DNA of 64,000 nt, taken from positions 13,464,001-13,528,000 of the forward strand of contig LR990056.1 of assembly GCA_905147135.1 (NCBI GenBank), given 5' to 3'. A model generated the notes under the pieces. That model did not search any database. It was not told the DNA's origin and saw only the letters and a program-made list of their open reading frames with translations. A program made the translations under genes and the position numbers. Source of the DNA: Blastobasis lacticolella. Lineage: Eukaryota > Arthropoda > Insecta > Lepidoptera > Blastobasidae. Below, piece by piece: positions 54,829 through 63,989 of this stretch (within the stretch, counting starts at the first letter, position 1; every line of letters starts with the position of its first letter).

Positions 54829-55111
54829 ATTATTTGATTTTAGGGTATACAGAAATGAGAAACGCAATAAGACTTATTATTATATTAGACGGGACTTACA
54901 CGCGACGTACCTTATCGATTTGTTTTGTTTTCCCGACGTTTCGGTAGCTGAGCTGTCACCTCTCCACTGCAGTCGTCTCGTGACCACGTTGGATATAGAA
55001 ACGTCGGGAAAATAAAACAAATCGAAAAGGTACGTCGCGTGTAAGTCCCGTCTAATATAATAATAAGTCTTCTTGCGTTTCTCATTTCTGTATACCCTAA
55101 AATCAAATAAT
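54829..55111. mobile_element. 283-bp foldback with ~113-bp near-perfect arms
   Basis: 54829-54942 (ATTATTTGATTTTAGGGTAT ... TTTTCCCGACGTTT) pairs with 54998-55111 (AAACGTCGGGAAAATAAAAC ... AAAATCAAATAAT). Only a handful of mismatches were seen (for example CTTATCGATT against AATCGAAAAGG, and CAATAAG against CTTCTTG). The centre CTGAGCTGTCACCTCTCCAC / AGTCGTCTCGTGACCACG resembles the family P centre. No ORF. Confidence 0.9.
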
Positions 55112-55344
55112 TCGCTATTTATTATATTATATTTATTATAATCACGTCTCGTTTATTATATTCTATCTTCATTGCTCTTTGAAAGGCGTCGAGCTGTCTG
55201 GCTTCTTGGCAATTTTCATTCATACGCGTTCGTGTACCCACACGTGTGGAAACAGATTTCTGAGTTAATTTGATGATAACGATCAAATAAAAGCTTATTT
55301 TTTTAAATATTTATGTTGAATACGAAGAATAACTAAGCCGCTGA

Positions 55345-55445
55345 CCTAATTGACAACGCTCGTACGACGCGCGGTTTTGAGGTCTCCTACTGGTCGGGCG
55401 AGGTACGTCGTACGATCATGGTCGCACGACCGTAACCAATGAGGA
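55345..55445. mobile_element. Foldback family R, copy 2 (decayed)
   Basis: CTAATTGACAACGCTCGTAC, GGTTTTGAGGTCTCCTACTG and CATGGTCGCACGACCGTAAC match copy 1 at 51666-51769; the left arm has several changes and a short deletion. Confidence 0.7.
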
Positions 55446-55454
55446 CAGCACCTT

Positions 55455-55583
55455 ACATCATCACAGCCCATAACTTCAGACTTCGACCCTCTCCCACAAA
55501 GGGGAGGTCATTGCCATAATCTCCACGCTTGGCAGGCGAGTTGGAGATCGTAGTGATACAGCAATAAAAACGCTGCTGAGCGA
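55455..55583 (-). mobile_element. SINE-C 3' half
   Basis: CATCATCACAGCCCATAACT, GGGGAGGTCATTGCCATAAT, CTCCACGCTTGGCAGGCGAG and AAAACGCTGCTG. 5'-truncated; the LOA-like element lies three bases to its right. Confidence 0.75.
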
Positions 55584-55586
55584 TGA

Positions 55587-55600
55587 CTGACAGCGCCTAT
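55587..55600. repeat. Target-site duplication, 3' side of the full LOA-like element
   Basis: CTGACAGCGCCTAT, identical to 60941-60954. Confidence 0.95.
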
Positions 55601-55626
55601 TATTATTATTATTATTATTATTTGTT
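55601..55626 (-). repeat. (TAA)n tail of the LOA-like element
   Basis: Eight or so TAT/ATT units on plus, TAA on minus. The same trinucleotide tail ends the truncated copy at 32004-32026, so it is a family trait and not a chance microsatellite. Confidence 0.9.
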
Positions 55627-55698
55627 AAGTGGGCTTTTCAAGGCTAAACGTCCTAGTATCACTGCGACCATTACTGATCTATTGTGATCGCCTCTAGC

Positions 55699-58600
55699 TT
55701 ACAGTTCAGTGCTGATCCCTACAGCTTCTATGAACTGTAAAAGGCTCTTAGCACTGATATCGTGCACCTCATCCGGTAGTAGCTGGTATTTACCAAGATG
55801 GATGCTACGTTTGCGCATCAGGGCTTCGCACTTGCAAATCAGGTGAAGAGGCGATTCCTCGTCCTCCTTACAGAATCTGCAGTCCTTTGTACTGCTGATC
55901 TTCAAGTTAAACATGTGCTTGTTCAGCCCACAGTGACCAGTCAGCGCCCTTACCAGGATCCGCAACTTATTTCTACTGAGTAGTAATCGTTCTTTTGCAT
56001 GTAGGCCATTGTAGGCCTTGACTAATGCTTTAGAATGGTTTAGGCCTGGCTGCTTCTTCCAGTGCTCTAATGATTGCTCTTTGCAAATTGTCCGTAGGGT
56101 CAGTTTGACTAGGCTTTTTGGTATTCCACAGAATGGTTCTGGACCATGTGTTGTGGTCACACTACCAGCCTTAGCTAGATCGTCTGCAATTTCGTTGCCG
56201 TCGATCCCTTCATGTCCTGGGACCCAACGTAAAATTACTTGGTTTTTCTCACCCAAGGAATTGAGAACATTCACACAGTTTAGCACCAATCTAGAACTCA
56301 CAGAGTTTGATGATAGGGCTAATAAAGCTGCTTGACTGTCTGAGTGTATATAAATACAATGGTTCACGTAGTGCCTTTGGAGGTTAATATCAGCGCATTC
56401 CAAAATTGCGTAAACCTCGGCTTGAAAAATAGAGGCGTGCTTGCCCAGGTTCAGAAATTTCTTAACCCTAGGTCGCTCCCCATATATTCCACTCCCCACG
56501 TGATGTCCTGATTTGGATCCATCTGTGTACCAGATCAGGCTCCCTTTTTTCCAGGAAATTTGGCTTTTGAGCCACTCATCCCTGGCTGGGATCTCTACAG
56601 TGTAAAGTTTATGGTGTACACACTTAGGAATCATGGTGTCTGTATGCATACCTAGTATTTTATTGCCCATGATCGTTTCCTGAAAAGACTTCAGAGACTG
56701 TGAGAGCCATTTCCCCTCCCCCTGGATGGTTACCCTGTGCATACTGGCCGCCGCCACCATTTGCAAATGCAGATGTAGCGGCGGAAGGTCCAGAATTGCA
56801 TCCAGGGCCGCTCCCGGGGCGGTTGTCATGGCTCCTGTGACCAAAAGGCACGCCGTTCTCTGTAAGCCGCTCAGTATATTAATCACAGTCTCCTGGTTGG
56901 CTTTTGTATGCCACACTATAGAGGCATACGTAATTATGGGTCGTACTATAGCTGTATAAAGCCACATAGAGATTTTTGGGGTCAAGCCCCAGGTTTTCCC
57001 TGCCAGTCGACTGGAAATGCCTAAGGCTATTTTAGCCTTCTGTAAAATTGCAGTTAGATGGCTGTTCCAGGTCAGTTTTTGATCTAGTATTAAACCCAGA
57101 CATTTCACTTCCTTTGAAAAGTCTACAGTTTTGCCATTTAACCGCGGTTTGACTAATCCGTCAAGTTGTCTTTTATTGGTAAATGGTACAATTACAGTTT
57201 TATCTGCATTAATAGACAGCTCATTGTCCCTGCACCAATTATCAATAATATTCATCGCTCTTTGCATAATGTATGAAATCGTACTTTGGCAGAAGCCCCT
57301 GACAATGATCACAAGGTCATCAGCATAGCCCTGTGCATCTATCCTGAGCTCTGCCAATTTATGCAAGAGCTGATCTACCGCTAGGGTCCACAGCAGTGGA
57401 GATAGGACCCCTCCTTGTGGACAGCCTCTGGTAGTAAATACTTCAAGCGAGCTTCCATGTAGGGCAACCTTCGCTTTTCGGTTTGAGAGCATTGCTTCCA
57501 CCCATCTGACTGTTGTGCTGTCAATCTTCTTTTCAGTGAGTCCTTGAATTAAGGTCTTTGTTGGGGTATTGTCAAAAGCGCCCTCAATATCCAGAAACGC
57601 ACAAAGTGCAATTTGTTTGTCCTCTAATGCCTTTTCGACCTTGTCTACCAAGTTTAATAGGGCAGTTTCAGTCGACCTTCCTTTGATGTAGGCATGTTGA
57701 GTGTAATGAATAGGGTTGTCAATTGTTATTGTTTCCCTAATGTAAATATCCAGAATTTTTTCCAAAGTCTTTAACATGAATGAACTTAGACTGATGGGCC
57801 GGAGGGATCTCGGTTGAGAATAGTCTCTCTTACCAGCCTTTGGGATAAAGAGGACTTTGACCTTGGCCCATTCTTCTGGAATATGTCCCCAGGCGTAACT
57901 TGCTCTGAAGATTTTTACCATGTGAGGGAGTATAATTTCTATTCCCTGCTGCAACAGTGCGGGAAAGATGCCGTCCTCTCCACATGCCTTATAGGGTTTA
58001 AAGGTTTTGACGGCCCATCTTACCCGAGAAGGTCTAATAATGAGAGACGCCCTCCTCCAGTCATCGACACTTGGTCGACGTGGTTGAGCGGAGTGCACTC
58101 TCCCACCAGAAGCACCAGGAAAATGGGTCGATACCAATAAACTTAATGTTTCTTTTTCGTCTGCTGTATAGTCCCCGTTTGGGTACCTTAGCAGTCCGAT
58201 TTGGTTAGGTTTGTCTTTCGCGAGGAACTTGTGGATTCTTGCACATTGTGGTGTGTTGTTTACCCCTTCGCAGAAGTTTTTCCATGTCGCTCGCTTAGAC
58301 TTCCTAATTTCATTATTGTATTCTGTTAAGGCTTTTCGATAGGCCTCCCAATCGAGGGTCCTTTTAGCCTTATTGAACAGTTTTCGAGTTTTACTTCTGA
58401 GCCTATCCAGCTTAGAGTTCCACCACGGTACTGTTCTTTTAGACGACATTGATTTCTCAGGACAGCTATCTTCATAGGCTTTGATTAAACTATTTGAGGT
58501 AACCGCCACTGCTATGTCTAGAGTATCTTTGGTCTTGATTGTTTTAGGAACATCTTCTAGATACAACTTGAGTTTGTCTTTAAAAGCAGCCCAGTCAGTG

Positions 58601-59319
58601 ATTCTAGGATTCCTAAAGTTGATTTTCTGATTTGGAAATGATCCTAACAAATCGAAACAGATATGATTGTGGTCGGACATTGATGGCTCATCGCTAACGT
58701 GCCAGTCTATAATACGTCTAGCCAGATCATTAGTTGCAATGGTTATGTCCAACACCTCTTGACGTACACGGGTTACAAAGGTCGGTTTACATCCCCTATT
58801 CACCGCATGCAAGCCATTTGTTAGTAGAAAGTCATATAATCTACTACCTCTGCTGTTGACATCTGAGCTACCCCAAACGGTGTGATGGGCGTTTGCGTCG
58901 CACCCCACGAGCAGCTGCAGCTTGTGTCGGCGGGCATACTCCGTCACCCTCGCCAGGTCCTCAGCAGGATCCTCCTTATCGCCTGGAAGATAGGCCGAGC
59001 ACACAAGAACTCTGGCCGTGCTCCCTTTGATGGCTAAAATGGCTGCTACAATGTCATCGTTACACAACTCTGCAACAGTCAATAAGTCAATGTTTTTATT
59101 AAAAACAATACAGGCTCTGGGTCTGTTGCTGCCTTTGTTAAAAATTATCTTACCGGCAGCGTTGAGTCCCAGAATATTGGAATGTGACACCCAGGGCTCT
59201 TGTATGAGGGCGAGGTCTGCCCTTTCCTCGCAGAGCCATTTTTCAACCACAGCACTTGCTGCCGCAGCGTGGTGGAGATTGGCCTGCAAGAACCTCACCT
59301 TCTTTCCCTGGGTTGCCAT
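55699..59319 (-). CDS. ORF2: AP endonuclease / reverse transcriptase / RNase H polyprotein (1206 aa)
   Basis: Carries out target-primed reverse transcription: nicks target DNA, copies the element RNA from the nick and degrades RNA in the hybrid. AP endonuclease, residues ~8-225: QANLHH (Asn14), QEPW (Glu41), SAYLPG (Tyr110), GCDANAHHTVWGS (Asp141, Asn143), VLDITIAT (Asp191), SDH (Asp216, His217). Reverse transcriptase, ~470-760: FLDIEGAFD (Asp577), GCPQGGVLSPLLW (~632-644), YADD (665-668), CLGLILD. RNase H, ~925-1055: YTDGSK (Asp933), QAEVYA (Glu968), SDSQ (Asp994), NEIADD (Asp1046). C-terminal CRFC...HLICKC knuckle. All expected catalytic residues are present. The ATG start shares its A with the ORF1 stop (TAATG), so translation probably depends on termination-reinitiation. 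Length is usual for the group. Confidence 0.95.
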   Translation of the reverse strand: MATQGKKVRFLQANLHHAAAASAVVEKWLCEERADLALIQEPWVSHSNILGLNAAGKIIFNKGSNRPRACIVFNKNIDLLTVAELCNDDIVAAILAIKGSTARVLVCSAYLPGDKEDPAEDLARVTEYARRHKLQLLVGCDANAHHTVWGSSDVNSRGSRLYDFLLTNGLHAVNRGCKPTFVTRVRQEVLDITIATNDLARRIIDWHVSDEPSMSDHNHICFDLLGSFPNQKINFRNPRITDWAAFKDKLKLYLEDVPKTIKTKDTLDIAVAVTSNSLIKAYEDSCPEKSMSSKRTVPWWNSKLDRLRSKTRKLFNKAKRTLDWEAYRKALTEYNNEIRKSKRATWKNFCEGVNNTPQCARIHKFLAKDKPNQIGLLRYPNGDYTADEKETLSLLVSTHFPGASGGRVHSAQPRRPSVDDWRRASLIIRPSRVRWAVKTFKPYKACGEDGIFPALLQQGIEIILPHMVKIFRASYAWGHIPEEWAKVKVLFIPKAGKRDYSQPRSLRPISLSSFMLKTLEKILDIYIRETITIDNPIHYTQHAYIKGRSTETALLNLVDKVEKALEDKQIALCAFLDIEGAFDNTPTKTLIQGLTEKKIDSTTVRWVEAMLSNRKAKVALHGSSLEVFTTRGCPQGGVLSPLLWTLAVDQLLHKLAELRIDAQGYADDLVIIVRGFCQSTISYIMQRAMNIIDNWCRDNELSINADKTVIVPFTNKRQLDGLVKPRLNGKTVDFSKEVKCLGLILDQKLTWNSHLTAILQKAKIALGISSRLAGKTWGLTPKISMWLYTAIVRPIITYASIVWHTKANQETVINILSGLQRTACLLVTGAMTTAPGAALDAILDLPPLHLHLQMVAAASMHRVTIQGEGKWLSQSLKSFQETIMGNKILGMHTDTMIPKCVHHKLYTVEIPARDEWLKSQISWKKGSLIWYTDGSKSGHHVGSGIYGERPRVKKFLNLGKHASIFQAEVYAILECADINLQRHYVNHCIYIHSDSQAALLALSSNSVSSRLVLNCVNVLNSLGEKNQVILRWVPGHEGIDGNEIADDLAKAGSVTTTHGPEPFCGIPKSLVKLTLRTICKEQSLEHWKKQPGLNHSKALVKAYNGLHAKERLLLSRNKLRILVRALTGHCGLNKHMFNLKISSTKDCRFCKEDEESPLHLICKCEALMRKRSIHLGKYQLLPDEVHDISAKSLLQFIEAVGISTEL

Positions 59320-59321
59320 TA
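59317..59321 (-). promoter_or_regulatory. TAATG stop-start junction between ORF1 and ORF2
   Basis: Minus-strand reading CCCAAAAAATAATGGCAACC: ORF1 ends ...CCC AAA AAA TAA and ORF2 starts ATG GCA ACC, overlapping by one base (59319). The same UAAUG arrangement couples the two ORFs in the Bombyx element SART1, where reinitiation was shown experimentally. Operation here is inferred. The A6 run just before could be read as a slippery site, but no frame change is needed to start ORF2. Confidence 0.85.
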
Positions 59322-60554
59322 TTTTTTGGGTTGTGCCCCGACCCCGGGCCTACCCCTTCCCTTCGGTGGACGAGATCGTCCGCGTCCAGTCTGGACCATG
59401 CCCCGAGCCGTTCCCCGTGCAGATCCTCTACCTCCAAGAGCACCCCGCCCTCTGGCAGCAAAGTTTAGAGGAGGTCTAGTTCCCAGGTTCTGGGGTCCAG
59501 ACACTCCTTGCTGCTCAGACGGCGTCGGTGTCGCGAGCACTGAAGCCTGCGTAATATTGGAGGTAGAGGTACCTGGTTGTACAGGGTCCTCCTTGTTTTG
59601 GTCGCCCTTGATTCTGAAGACTATGCTCCTAAAACCAAGGGCGGCCCTGCCCTGATTCCCCTTCAGAGTCTCCACAGAGGCGTCGTCCACTGCAAAGGTG
59701 GCGATTACACCCCCCTCTTCTTTCCTGCTGTGGAGAACCTTCCAGAGCTCAGTCATGAGGCCCCTGTTCTGGGTACGCAGCAGGCTTATCGCCTCGTCCA
59801 AGGACTGGGCTTCACTGCTGGGAATGAAGGTGGTGACTACCGCTGGCTTGGGCAATTCGTTCTCCTGTAAAACCGAGAGTTTTGCTTCAGGCCATGGTTT
59901 TAAATCTGGTACCACCTTCGTAAGCCAGTCCTTGCTGTTTTCATTCTCACATACCACCAGGATCCATCCTGGTTTATGTGAGAAGGAAACGAACTTGGGC
60001 CCCTCCCCCCTACTCTCCTTATGAATAAGAAGTATAAGGGAGCGACGCACAAGCCCCACCTGTTCCTCCGTTAGTGGGAATTCGCCTCGGATTCCAACTT
60101 TGGATGACCCGGCCACTTCACTGAAGGTCGGTTTTATCCTACTCTCCAGAGTGGTCTTAGGAGTCTTCCTTAGCTGGCCCTTCGGCGATTCCTCCTCAGA
60201 GCGAGTGCGCTTTACCGCCTTCGACTCAGAGGGAACGTGAGGAATATCCTTCCAAGGTTGACGACAGAGGACGAGTGCCTCATCGACACTTACGTCCTCC
60301 GCCCTCAACCTTTTGAAGCGCTTACGCGCTGCACCACAGAGCTTTTTACGGCCCCCTGGTTTGATGGGTTTAGAGGTCGTGTTCCCTGTTGGGTTAGGCA
60401 CAATGTCACCTTCCCCAGGGTTCTCCCTCACAAACTCATCATTTTGTCTGGGCGGTGGGGAGGCCAAGAGCACTCCCTCCTCCACAGAATCAATCTCCAC
60501 CACTTCCATGGCAGAGACATCGGACTGATTATTTGAAATATTTCTTTTATCCAT
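59319..60554 (-). CDS. ORF1: DUF4780-like RNA-binding/RNP protein (411 aa)
   Basis: Expected to coat the element RNA and carry it with ORF2 protein to the nucleus. Residues 20-50 are acidic; 68-84 (GGRKKLCGAARKRFKRLR) is strongly basic and could bind RNA or act as a nuclear signal. Residues ~155-315 form the conserved core: GPKFVSFSHKPGWILVVCEN, DWLTKVVPDLKPWPEAKL, VTTFIPSSEAQSLDEAISLL, QNRGLMTELWKVLHSRKEEG. I recognise this as DUF4780, seen in ORF1 of LOA-like elements. The C-terminus (368-403) is Arg/Gly-rich (ARGRGALGGRGSARG, TGRGRSRPPKGRGRPG). There are no CCHC knuckles, unlike the gag-like ORF1 of R1 or I elements. Start: the open frame reaches back to 60662, but the codon there is GTG; the first in-frame ATG is 60554 (MDKRNISNN). 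The stop overlaps the ORF2 start. Confidence 0.9.
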   Translation of the reverse strand: MDKRNISNNQSDVSAMEVVEIDSVEEGVLLASPPPRQNDEFVRENPGEGDIVPNPTGNTTSKPIKPGGRKKLCGAARKRFKRLRAEDVSVDEALVLCRQPWKDIPHVPSESKAVKRTRSEEESPKGQLRKTPKTTLESRIKPTFSEVAGSSKVGIRGEFPLTEEQVGLVRRSLILLIHKESRGEGPKFVSFSHKPGWILVVCENENSKDWLTKVVPDLKPWPEAKLSVLQENELPKPAVVTTFIPSSEAQSLDEAISLLRTQNRGLMTELWKVLHSRKEEGGVIATFAVDDASVETLKGNQGRAALGFRSIVFRIKGDQNKEDPVQPGTSTSNITQASVLATPTPSEQQGVSGPQNLGTRPPLNFAARGRGALGGRGSARGTARGMVQTGRGRSRPPKGRGRPGVGAQPKK

Positions 60555-60609
60555 GCAAGTCCCACGAGTAGCTAGGGAAATACAGGTCCACTCCGGCAGA
60601 GCCCCGCAT
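60547..60609 (-). other. Short upstream ORF overlapping the ORF1 start
   Basis: ATG at 60609 opens a 20-codon frame (MRGSAGVDLYFPSYSWDLHG) that stops at TAA 60549-60547, overlapping the first eight bases of ORF1 in another frame. It is the only ATG I found in the 5' UTR. It could lower initiation at 60554 or feed reinitiation; equally it may be chance. Confidence 0.4.
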
Positions 60610-60940
60610 GCCAGAGTAAGGGCATAAATACCCCCCGAGGTGCCCAGGTATCGGAGGTGCACCGTTAAAGGCCGGACTCCCCCCCGGCCACGCAGCCCTC
60701 GGCACGGTTCGCTTTTACACCTTGGCTTGGGATCAGTCTCCTAGCACTCGACTAGCAAGAACCCCGTAAGCGCAATGCACAAATACAACAGTATTAGTGC
60801 CTTGCGCCCCAGGATAGTTACTAGTCGACCCCCAGGGCGCACCGGCGCACCGCTTGCGTTCCAGCAGGAAGTTCCGAGGAATTTCCCAACTGGACTGCAA
60901 ACGGCTACGCACACGCGGAGGTGGACTGATGGTCGCGCCC

Positions 60941-60954
60941 CTGACAGCGCCTAT
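60941..60954. repeat. Target-site duplication, 5' side of the full LOA-like element
   Basis: CTGACAGCGCCTAT, identical to 55587-55600. The element's first bases on minus are GGGCGCGACCATCAG. Confidence 0.95.
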
Positions 60955-61364
60955 GTATTTAGTTTTTATTTAAGTTAAGAATTCAGCTCTGTTGGGACCG
61001 CCATTGACCACAAAAATATTTATAATCAAAATGTATAAGTTAAGGTACTAGTAACCTAACCCAACCCGACAACCACCGCCAATGCTGCGGAGGCTCAAGT
61101 TCAGCAGTGGATTATTACTAATATTAATATTGATATTTCCAAAGACCAAACAAATATAAAACGAAGAAGTCACATAAAACTCGTGCAAAATGAATTTTCA
61201 ATAACGTGCTTTGACCGTTCGGTCAACTACTGGCATTATTTCATAAAAAAGCACATGAAAACTGTCATAAACTTTTCTATTTCGTTAAATTGAAACAGAT
61301 AGTGTTTCCTTTGGGATATGACATGGAATCGTTCAAGAGATATATTAGAGTTCTCCTAAGTGGC
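60955..61364. other. Unassigned flank of the LOA-like element
   Basis: 61060-61115 (CCGCCAATGCTGCGGAGGCT, AAGTTCAGCAGTGG) faintly resembles an RTE-type 3' end but lacks the rest. No ORF. Confidence 0.35.
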
Positions 61365-61462
61365 CGCAGTGTAATTACCTGATCTGCAAAATACTGGATC
61401 ATGGTCAAGGCGGACCCCAAGACCTCGCGCATAAGCAGGACATTAACAAGATGGTTATTTTT
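61365..61462 (+). mobile_element. SINE-A 3' fragment
   Basis: AGTGTAATTACCTGATCTGC, TGGATCATGGTCAAGGCGGA and GCAGGACATTAACAAGATGG. 5'-truncated, with a T/A-rich end. Confidence 0.7.
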
Positions 61463-62379
61463 TCTTTTTTATATATTTTAATTGATATTATGGAAGTATT
61501 GGAAACCGAAATCCCGATTGCTTAAACTCCGTAAAACCCATTTTAATGCACTTACAGGGATACCTAACCATATTAAATAACTTCCACACATCCTCGTGCT
61601 TACGAAGTTTAAAATTAAATTTCCAGAGTAGCGATTTCGTGTGTTTCCAGAGAGGGATTAAGGTAGCCGTGGGGCTACCAATAATTTTAAACGTTGAAAT
61701 GCTATGTTGATTTTATAAGAAAACTTTGGTTAGGTAACTTCTCAAGTAATTTACTAAGTTAGGATCAAGTCGATTGATGTCAGTTCAACTGTTTGAAGTT
61801 GGTTAGTAGAGGGAAAGATCGCCAGACCGAGTGTCGAATAATCTTCACTTTATTAAGGTAAATGCCAAATTGTTTGTCGATTGATTGACAATTTAAACAA
61901 CAACTGATCAATGGTGCTTCTTTTTTTTTTCAATGGTTTCACCGTAGTGTGACATGGACAGGTATACTTTAATCAAAGCTTTATGCGAATGAGGTTGCCG
62001 AGACCTATTTCTACTGGTTCCTAGAAACCATAGACTAGAAAATCTATTTTCTACGTTAATAAAAATAAACGAATAAATGAAAATACTGAACGGGTGCACT
62101 AAACCGTTTAATTCATTCTTTTTAGTTGGAGTTGTAATACGGTATTTTCCTAGGCTTAAACAGCGTTAAAGCTAAAGAACTCACCTTCAGCCAATGAGAA
62201 TAAAGAAAATCACATTATTTATATTTTTAAAGGCACAGAAATCGTAAAAAGGTTACAACAATATTATTAGCGGTTATTTGACAATCACCAGTTCGTATTG
62301 CATACTTTCATACAAATTCTGTGTTTTGATAGCTCATAAAGAGTTGCTGATGTGATTTGCAGTTAAATTCCGTATTATC
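61463..62379. other. Unassigned intergenic DNA
   Basis: AT-rich; the 63-codon minus ORF at 61908 has no recognisable features. No recurrent repeat seen. Confidence 0.35.
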
Positions 62380-62480
62380 AGGACAAGGTTCATTAACAAG
62401 AATAAAAGGTGGGTAGGTGTAGAGTAAAGGTAGGGTGGGTAGGGGTACAACACCACGCGAACAAAGTCGCGCCGAGCCAG
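62380..62480 (+). repeat. Family F 3' part with minisatellite
   Basis: AAGAATAAAAGGTGGGTAGG, TGTAGAGTAAAGGTAGGGTG and CACGCGAACAAAGTCGCGCC. The ACTACGCAACGG block is lost. Confidence 0.6.
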
Positions 62481-63057
62481 CTAGACATTGATAACAAAAT
62501 TCATGTAAAGATCAAGAACTCAGGTTTCTTTCAAAGATTGCAGAAAAAAGAGCATACTAAACTTATTTTACTGGCAATAATAAACTACATGGAGGAAGTA
62601 TAACTCCTAGGTAATTAATATAACTCGACGCTATTGAGCAATCTATTTTTATAACCTGGAGAGGGTTTTTCATTCGTTTGAGTGTTTAGTAAATGAATTA
62701 TGGTTTATGCTCTTATGCTAATGGTGCGCAAAATGGGTTTCTATAGGTTTATGATTCATAAAGCAGTTAAATCGAAAAAACTACAAATAGCCGTTAGATG
62801 GCGTTTGTGTTTCCATTATTTTGCTTTTTCATTGCTTTGTTTTATATTACTAACATGTAGACCTCCATTTCATCCATTCAACGGCCAATTGCACAAACAT
62901 ACATTAAAAACGTCAAACCAGTAAAAGTATGGATAAATAAGGTTACATCAAATTTGTATAAAAATCTCTTAATATTCATCTTAATAGTCATCATCATCAT
63001 CTTGGCGTTATATCCTGGTTGCGCCAGGACGCAAGACCATGCGAGGGCCCAGGGTTG

Positions 63058-63107
63058 CCTCGTTATTATGTACAATAATAACGTGGAGTACAATAATAAC
63101 GAGGCGT
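63058..63107. repeat. Hairpin of CCTCGTTATTA arms with inner repeats
   Basis: CCTCGTTATTATGTAC at the left and GTACAATAATAACGAGG at the right; the inner CAATAATAACG lets an alternative stem form. Next to it GTATTATTGGCGTAT and AATTTGGCGTATC repeat a short word. Confidence 0.6.
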
Positions 63108-63422
63108 ATTATTGGCGTATAATTTGGCGTATCAAACCATCGAGTTATGGCGCCAACGTCTATTAGGTACGTCAAATGTTGACAAATTTGAAAAGAGTCA
63201 CAATTCCATAGAGGGCGCTAGGCGCGTTTTCCGAGACGTCATTATTCTGATTTCACAATAGGGACATGTTCGTTTCTTTTTTCCGCCACTTTCCTCATTA
63301 TCCACGTCGCATTGTTGGCGGTATTCTAATTCTGTCACATGCTTCTAGTGTTGCTACATAAAACGCAGAACTAGCGCCATTATTGACAACAGGCTAATTA
63401 TGTAACGTTGCCAACAATTCTC

Positions 63423-63571
63423 TTATTTCAATGATTGAAATTGTTACTTTTGCGATTTCGTATCATCGATTTCATGGGTTCAATTGCTAACAAAGTTCCA
63501 TTGCATTAAACTAAAACTATTAAATCGATCATACGTAATCGCAAAAGTAACAATTACAATCATTGAAATTA
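63423..63571. mobile_element. Foldback (MITE-like) element, 149 bp, 50-bp arms
   Basis: 63423-63472 pairs with the complement of 63522-63571 at about 46 of 50 positions; shared core AATTGTTACTTTTGCGATT. Loop about 49 bases. AACGTT-type words flank both sides, but a target duplication is not clear. Confidence 0.8.
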
Positions 63572-63882
63572 GATAGTTGTAGGTAACAGTGTTACGTAAA
63601 TAGCCAACAAGTCAGCTCAGTTCTTGGTAGGGGAATAATAGTACCTATATCAAAATAACTCGACTTTCTATTGATTAATTTACTTTTTTCTTTGTAGGTC
63701 TTAATTAATTGTAGGTGAGTTAACATTAATAGGATTTTAGTGATTTGCGTTGTTGATGAAGGTGTATTTAGTGCACGAACATGCGCATTCATAGAAGCAG
63801 AACTCGATAGCGTTCAAATGCTTGGCTAGTTCTACAAAAAAGCTGACACAAACAATATTGTTCAAAGAACTTAAATAATTGC

Positions 63883-63989
63883 GGCTTGTGCCAAATTCTT
63901 AAATGCTAACAATGACTTTTAACGTTTTTTTGTATGAAGTTGTCTGTTTAAGTATTAACTTAAATGTATTTACGAATTTGGTGCAAGCC
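63883..63989. mobile_element. Small foldback, 107 bp, 22-bp inverted ends
   Basis: GGCTTGTGCCAAATTCTTAA at the left and, reverse-complemented, GGCTTGCACCAAATTCGTAA at the right; 19 of 22 positions match. No coding capacity. Confidence 0.65.

Larger units (their letters stand above)
55601..60940 (-). mobile_element. Full-length LOA-like non-LTR retrotransposon (5340 bp)
   Basis: On the minus strand: 5' UTR 60940-60555 (386 nt), ORF1 60554-59319, ORF2 59319-55699, 3' UTR of about 80 nt, then a (TAA)n tail (55601-55625). Both ORFs are free of stops and the 14-bp flanking duplication is perfect, so the insertion is recent and the copy may be able to move. Clade: AP endonuclease plus RT plus RNase H, the FLDIEGAFD motif and a DUF4780 ORF1 point to LOA-like elements; related RNase H clades (I group) cannot be excluded. 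No LTRs, no poly-A. Confidence 0.93.

Noticed and set aside
59018..59655. Antisense ORFs of 153 and 151 codons over the ORF1/ORF2 junction
   Set aside because: Antisense to intact element ORFs in GC-rich sequence with few stops; no recognisable domain.
60555..60662. 36-codon N-terminal extension of ORF1
   Set aside because: The frame is open but begins with GTG; the first ATG is at 60554, and the extension has no conserved feature I can name.
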